From Cyathus striatus (Eukaryota > Basidiomycota > Agaricomycetes > Agaricales > Nidulariaceae), in contig JAOVFP010000017.1 of NCBI GenBank assembly GCA_025738555.1, positions 558,001-622,000 of the forward strand: a DNA stretch of 64,000 nt, written 5' to 3'. Each line of letters begins with the position of its first letter. Within the stretch, counting starts at the first letter, position 1. The position numbers were made by a program, and so were the translations under genes. Under the pieces are notes generated by a model. It did not search any database. It was not told where the DNA came from and worked only from the letters and a program-made list of their open reading frames with translations. Positions 59,528 to 64,000 of the stretch are shown piece after piece.

Positions 59528-59544
59528 GATGGAAATCGAAGCTC
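59528..59544 (-). promoter_or_regulatory. Conserved 17-bp block upstream of CFEM gene 2
   Basis: GATGGAAATCGAAGCTC, one base different from 14418-14434 and 19365-19381. About 206-222 bp upstream of the ATG at 59322. Confidence 0.35.
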
Positions 59545-61252
59545 GTCCAGGCTCTTAACTAGAGCTTTTTTAATTAAATACGCTCTTGTACACTTGCAAA
59601 GACAATTAGAAACAGTAGCCAGGTGGGATGGCCGTGGGGCGCACAGACCGATGTTCCATTCGTTCCGCACAAGTCGTACCTCTCTTGGAAATGTGAAAGG
59701 AGACAGGAGCGGATCATATTAAACTATAATAAAAGGTTAGTACTAACTGAAGAAATAGTGGATGTAAGCCAGGCTGCCGTAGAAGATGAAATACAACTCA
59801 CGATATGGTGTAAAAACCCGGCCTTGCCTTGCTTCAACCAACAAGCCCTAACTCAATCCTTCGCATTCAAACGTAGGCAACATCGAGAAGATAGCTTGAC
59901 GAAGTAGGTGCGGATATCTTGTTGTGTTTTGAACTGGCTTACGTATGAAAGAACAGAAAGGGAAGGGGAGGACAAGGGGAGGAGGAGAAACGGAGAACAA
60001 GTTGTGTTGCTCTTGTTCTGATTCCCGACTGCCTCCGGCGATTCGGGACCGAGTTTGTTTGTTAATGACCTGTCTCCCAAACATTTCCAATTGCGGAAGC
60101 TAAGTCCGAGTCCGACAAAGCGCAGAAGTAAAACCAAGTACTTAGCTCGAGATCCAGTGAATGTGCAGAATGAGATAATAAGTATTACAGTTGGTGGAAG
60201 TTTAAGGTATTGAGATTGTGTAGAGGACAGGCTAACTGTATCAATAATCCTTAAACTTCCAACTCTTCGGTAGTATACAGGCTGGTATACGATTAGGACG
60301 TATTAAGAGGTACAAATGGCGAGAATTTTGCTATAAACATGTGGAGGGGATGATGACTGACATGCTGCGCACATGAGCCACAAGGTTAATGTTAAACATT
60401 ATATAATTGGTTCGATAGCACAGCTGTAAAGCTTAAGGCAGGTGTTACTAGTAAGTACAGTGAGTTGTGTAAAACGATATCTATAGCTTTGTAATATACG
60501 CAGAAGTGGCCCTACTGACTCGTACAAACCGTTGTGCCCTATTTCCGCACCACGAGAACCTCAGGTTGCCAATTAGGAGCACGATGGCTATGGTAGCGTT
60601 GGACGTTAATTGTCGGTCTTGTGTTAGGAGGATCCGGTACAACAGGGCTTGAAGCCAGACCATGCGTAATGACAGGCGGGTTGGGTTGTCTATGGTGGTG
60701 AGCTAGTAGGCAACAGAAGGTGGAGATGCAGGAATGAAGATGAGGGAAAGGAGATGAAGAGAACGAAGAAAGGGAGATGAAATAAAGAATGATAAGATAA
60801 AACTAAAAAGTTGAAGGGGGTACGATTATATACGTGTAGGCATGTAATCGTAACGCAAGGGCTGGATTACGTACAAACGTAGTAGACGTGTATAACGGAC
60901 AACTTAAGACCTGAGGGGAAGGATAGAGGTAAGCTATTCACGAGCGACACACGCAGGCCCCGGCCCCCAATGAGGGGTATAAGAGAGAAAATATTGACAT
61001 ATAAGAAACACTGAGCAGCTTGAGAATATATCTACACGCAGGCCATCGTGAATGCAGATACTACACACCTATCCCACTTCTGTCCCGAGCCATGACAAGC
61101 CTAAGTGTGAATTAAAGCTATTGGGACATATCGCTGCAGTAAAACGTCGCGGTTCAAGAATTGAAACTTCAGCTTCAAATTTCAAAGCTCGACCAAAGCT
61201 CGACCAAGTGATGTCGATGATGGAAGTTCGGAATCAGAATGGCTTTGTTTAA
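59545..61252. other. Non-coding stretch, no gene seen
   Basis: Only short frames. A small inverted repeat has GTTGGTGGAAGTTTAAGG near 60191 facing CCTTAAACTTCCAAC near 60250. 59945-60000 and 60715-60790 are purine-rich. Confidence 0.35.
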
Positions 61253-61400
61253 ATGTCTGGTTTATGGAAAGCCTAACAACCACGCTCAAATGCATCAAAT
61301 TATTTTGCATTCCGACATTCGGCATCACGGCTTTTCGGTTAGATATCTCATTTTTGTGTTTCAGGATTTCAGTTTCGCTTAGTGCACTCAGGATCAGCTA
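61253..61400 (+). repeat. Third copy of the 54.8/57.0-kb gene-family block
   Basis: TATGGAAAGCCTAAC onward follows the 54755-54955 and 57110-56980 blocks through CTCAAATGCATCAAAT and CGGTTAGATAT to CACTCAGGATCA. The frame is broken. Confidence 0.5.
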
Positions 61401-62681
61401 AATGAAAACTTGCGCTTCGGGATATCGCAAGTGGGAACAGCAATTTAATAATTAAAGTGCCATGCTAGGGATACGAGCTACAAAGTTATCATGTAACTGT
61501 CTAATCAGCAAAATTTGGTTCTGAAATTGACATGATTTTTGAAGTGTTATGTGGTACATACACGGTAGCACGGTTCACTAGCTCTGAGCGCGCCAAATGG
61601 ACATGATAAACATATGTACAGTACGTAATCAGGTACTCGGTCAGACCGAGCAATCGGTCAGCATGGAATTTTTGAAAGAACAAGTCAGTCCGCTGCAGAA
61701 AAAAAACCACAATAATAATCACATGGGTATCACCTTGCTATATTTCAATTTATATGTAGAATGACGCAGGTTTGGCTAAGTTATAGCAACTTTATGTCTC
61801 ATTTTTCTATGATATCATCAATTTGGCTATATTTATACCATCAGCTGCTCCATATCTACCGTACTGTCACTGTCTAAGTATATCTTTCAGTACGGCAACT
61901 TATCACATCCACTCTTCAGGTTCCAAAGAAGACTTTTACAACAGTTTTATGGCATAATTGTAATGTTTAAATTTTGTAATAAATGTTTAAGTTTGTATGT
62001 AAGGTATATTCCATATCCCCCATACCACAAGTTGAGAGCACTCCTGTCGATTGTGTAGTTGAACACTGACCCCCAAATTTATCACATATGTTAATGATAT
62101 TATTCACAACATATCAGTACAAATTTCGCATTTTTTACGATTTTATTTGAGGTGCTGGAGTGATGAGACCGAAAAAAATCCATTTACAGGACATAGAAAT
62201 GTCAAATGGAGGGATTTTCGAAATAGGCTTTCAATCTGTGAATAAAGGTCCGAAACTTAATGAATAGGATCTAAATTACATTTCACAAGCCTTTGTGGAG
62301 GCATTTCACAGCGAGCAACGGAGTAAGCAATATTTACTTATTGGGAGTATCTGACCGCTTACTATCTTATCTTATCTAGTGCGATTAGGCAGCCTGTTGA
62401 CTCGTGCTCTCTGCCCTTTGCCTTCGGTAAAATGGATTGCGCAAGCACTGCAAGGGTCTGTTCCCACGCTGTGACCGGCTTCCTAGTTTTGGCCAAGATC
62501 GCACCTGGTTTAAAAAAATATTCATAACACCACACTGGAGCATCCAAAAATTGCAAAAAAGGTCTCAATTTATTCTTTGGAAGGTGGACTACAATTCTAA
62601 CGTAAAGGGACAGCGGGAAACAGAAGTTTTTATGTCTCATTTCTCAATTTGATCTTAGGTGGCCGAGATCACCATCAATGA
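61401..62681. other. Non-coding stretch with one related repeat fragment
   Basis: 61540-61615 (ending in GCGCCAAATGGACATGATAAACATATG) resembles part of the tandem unit at 62682. A 92-residue minus-strand frame at 62362-62640 has no recognisable motif. Confidence 0.35.
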
Positions 62682-63180
62682 CTGTAAACACCATCAGTAG
62701 TTTGAAGCGGACATGATTTTTACAGGTCAATAACTTTGTTTGGATTTATTCCTAAGCTACATCATATAGCTAAATATATTAATGACATGTATATCTCTAC
62801 TCTGAATGTACATTTGAGACCAGTGAGTATGTAGTAAGCGCACGGCAGTGTGATTTACTAGTTCTGAGAATCTGAGTGTGCCAAAGGGGCATGGTAAACA
62901 TGTGTAAACACCATTGGTAGCATGAAGCGGACATGATTTTTACAGGTCAATAACTTTGTTTGGATTTATTTCTAAGCTACATCATATAGCTAAATATATT
63001 AAGGACATGTATATCTATTCTCTGCACATATATCCGAGACCAGTGAGTACATGGTAAGTACACAGAAGTGTGTTTTGCTACTTCTGAGTGCGCTGTAGGG
63101 AGGTGATGAACATATGGAGACACCATCAGCAACTGAACAGAATAAAAAAATTGTTGGTGATTAACTCTATTTGATTCAAA
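62682..63180 (+). repeat. About 215-bp tandem repeat, roughly 2.3 units
   Basis: Units start TGTAAACACCAT at about 62682 and 62901; a partial third starts GAGACACCATCAGCAACTGA at about 63117. Units 1 and 2 share ATGATTTTTACAGGTCAATA, CTAAGCTACATCATATAGCT and a GAGACCAGTGAGTA block. Confidence 0.8.
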
Positions 63181-63335
63181 TAACAAGCTTGAATACATAG
63201 CATGACTATAGTGGCATCACAGAAGGAAATCACCACAAATTGGAGAAAGAATGAAAGCGACACTTGTGTCATAGTACATCAGGTACATTCTATGTTACAG
63301 TGTACTACAAGTCTTCTGTACACTTATGAGCTATT

Positions 63336-64000
63336 TCACCAGTCATTATTGTCATCACTCTCATCTTCATCAGAAGTAAAAACCACTTCAAACTCTGGGA
63401 CATCATCTTCACCCTCAAGAAGCAGATCTTCAGCATTCATCATTGCATCCAATTGGGATGAATGTGTGTCATCTTATTAACATGAGTTCAATGACATATA
63501 ATTGAAGTCAAGATAAAGACTCACCCAAGCCCTGTCCATTATTAACACCTCCCATGTAATATGATCCATCCTCTCCAGCATTTTCAATACCTCCCTCTAA
63601 CTCTGTAAGATTAGGATGTAGTTCAATTACGTCATGAACTTCATGCCATGAGGTTTGAATAGCCCCAGTCCATCCATCACGAACAGTATTCGGAATATCA
63701 TCTAGAGATTGAAGAGCTGTTAGAATAAACAGATACACATCCCATACATTATTCCTTGTAATGACTGGAGCATTATTCTGAGCATAAATTTCATGTGCTA
63801 AGTCTGAAAATGATTTTGGAACAAGTTCGAAAACAGGATCATTGATAGGGCAGAACAGAGTACGTGCTTCTTGTATAGCTGCTGGATTAACTGTTATCTA
63901 TGACATGTTTAGCAGTAGATAATTATACAAAGCTTCAGTATGCATACCTTAAAGTCCAAGACACCATATTCTGCTGGATTGTAATATATGTCATTGGGGA
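63336..64000 (-). CDS. 3' part of an unrecognised gene with acidic C-terminus
   Basis: Three exon pieces join in phase: beyond the right edge to 63948, then 63897-63525, then 63472-63336. The 50-nt intron starts GTATGC and ends CATAG; the 52-nt intron starts GTGAGT and ends AATAAG. The visible product has a YYNPAEYGVLDFK piece, VNPAAIQEARTLFCPINDPV, NNVWDVYLFILTALQSLDDI, a WTGAIQTSWHEVHDV segment, and a strongly acidic end (TSDEDESDDNNDW). I do not recognise the family. The clean exon structure and absence of stops suggest a living gene or a recent transposon gene. The 5' part is outside the window. Confidence 0.55.

Noticed and set aside
62362..62640. 92-residue minus-strand ORF
   Set aside because: No motif, no partner exons and no repeat support; could be chance.

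Overview
The window reads as nuclear DNA of a filamentous basidiomycete, most likely an Agaricomycete. The evidence is short phase-consistent introns (about 50-150 nt), two small GPI-type CFEM proteins, F-box/LRR-like proteins, an MLKL-N-domain gene fragment of a kind common in mushroom genomes, and a Tnp2-family (CACTA/EnSpm) transposase with its usual companions. I cannot name a genus. No rRNA, CRISPR or prokaryotic operon structure is visible. Intact host genes are few, and most of the window is transposons, their relics and duplicated pseudogenes.

Layout. 0.9-2.4 kb: a TIR element with nested palindromes. 2.9-5.4 kb and 9.7-12.7 kb: a direct segmental duplication; the second copy carries a 647-bp fold-back MITE whose empty site survives in the first. 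7.0-8.0 kb: CFEM gene 1 (three exons). 8.1-8.7 kb: a MITE. 5.9-6.7, 8.9 and 14.6-15.6 kb: tRNA-like sequences, probably SINEs. 13.0-14.2 and 18.9-19.2 kb: CFEM pseudogenes. 17.3-18.6 kb: an F-box gene. 20.8-24.2 kb: an element with about 520-bp inverted arms and repeat arrays.

26.0-48.8 kb is the main discovery candidate: a 22.8-kb unit bounded by about 500-bp terminal inverted repeats and a 3-bp TAA duplication. It contains a SAP-like ORF, an Spt5-like (NGN/KOW) gene, two WD40 genes, a Pro/Gln-rich multi-exon gene, a Tnp2 transposase truncated into an antisense F-box-like ORF, and two short related ORFs. I read it as a giant CACTA-type transposon with cargo. It is dead: the transposase has a frameshift and lost its end, one WD40 gene is split by a hAT element, and nine in-frame stops in five genes are all TGA, as expected from CGA-to-TGA decay at CpG.

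48.8-64 kb: a broken MLKL-N-domain gene (40-bp tandem duplication), a MITE with a hAT nested in it, two nested Tc1/mariner-type MITEs, an inverted duplication of an unknown gene family, CFEM gene 2, a 215-bp tandem repeat, and the 3' end of an unknown acidic-tailed gene running off the right edge.

All calls come from reading the sequence by eye; identities and exon borders were not computed or searched.
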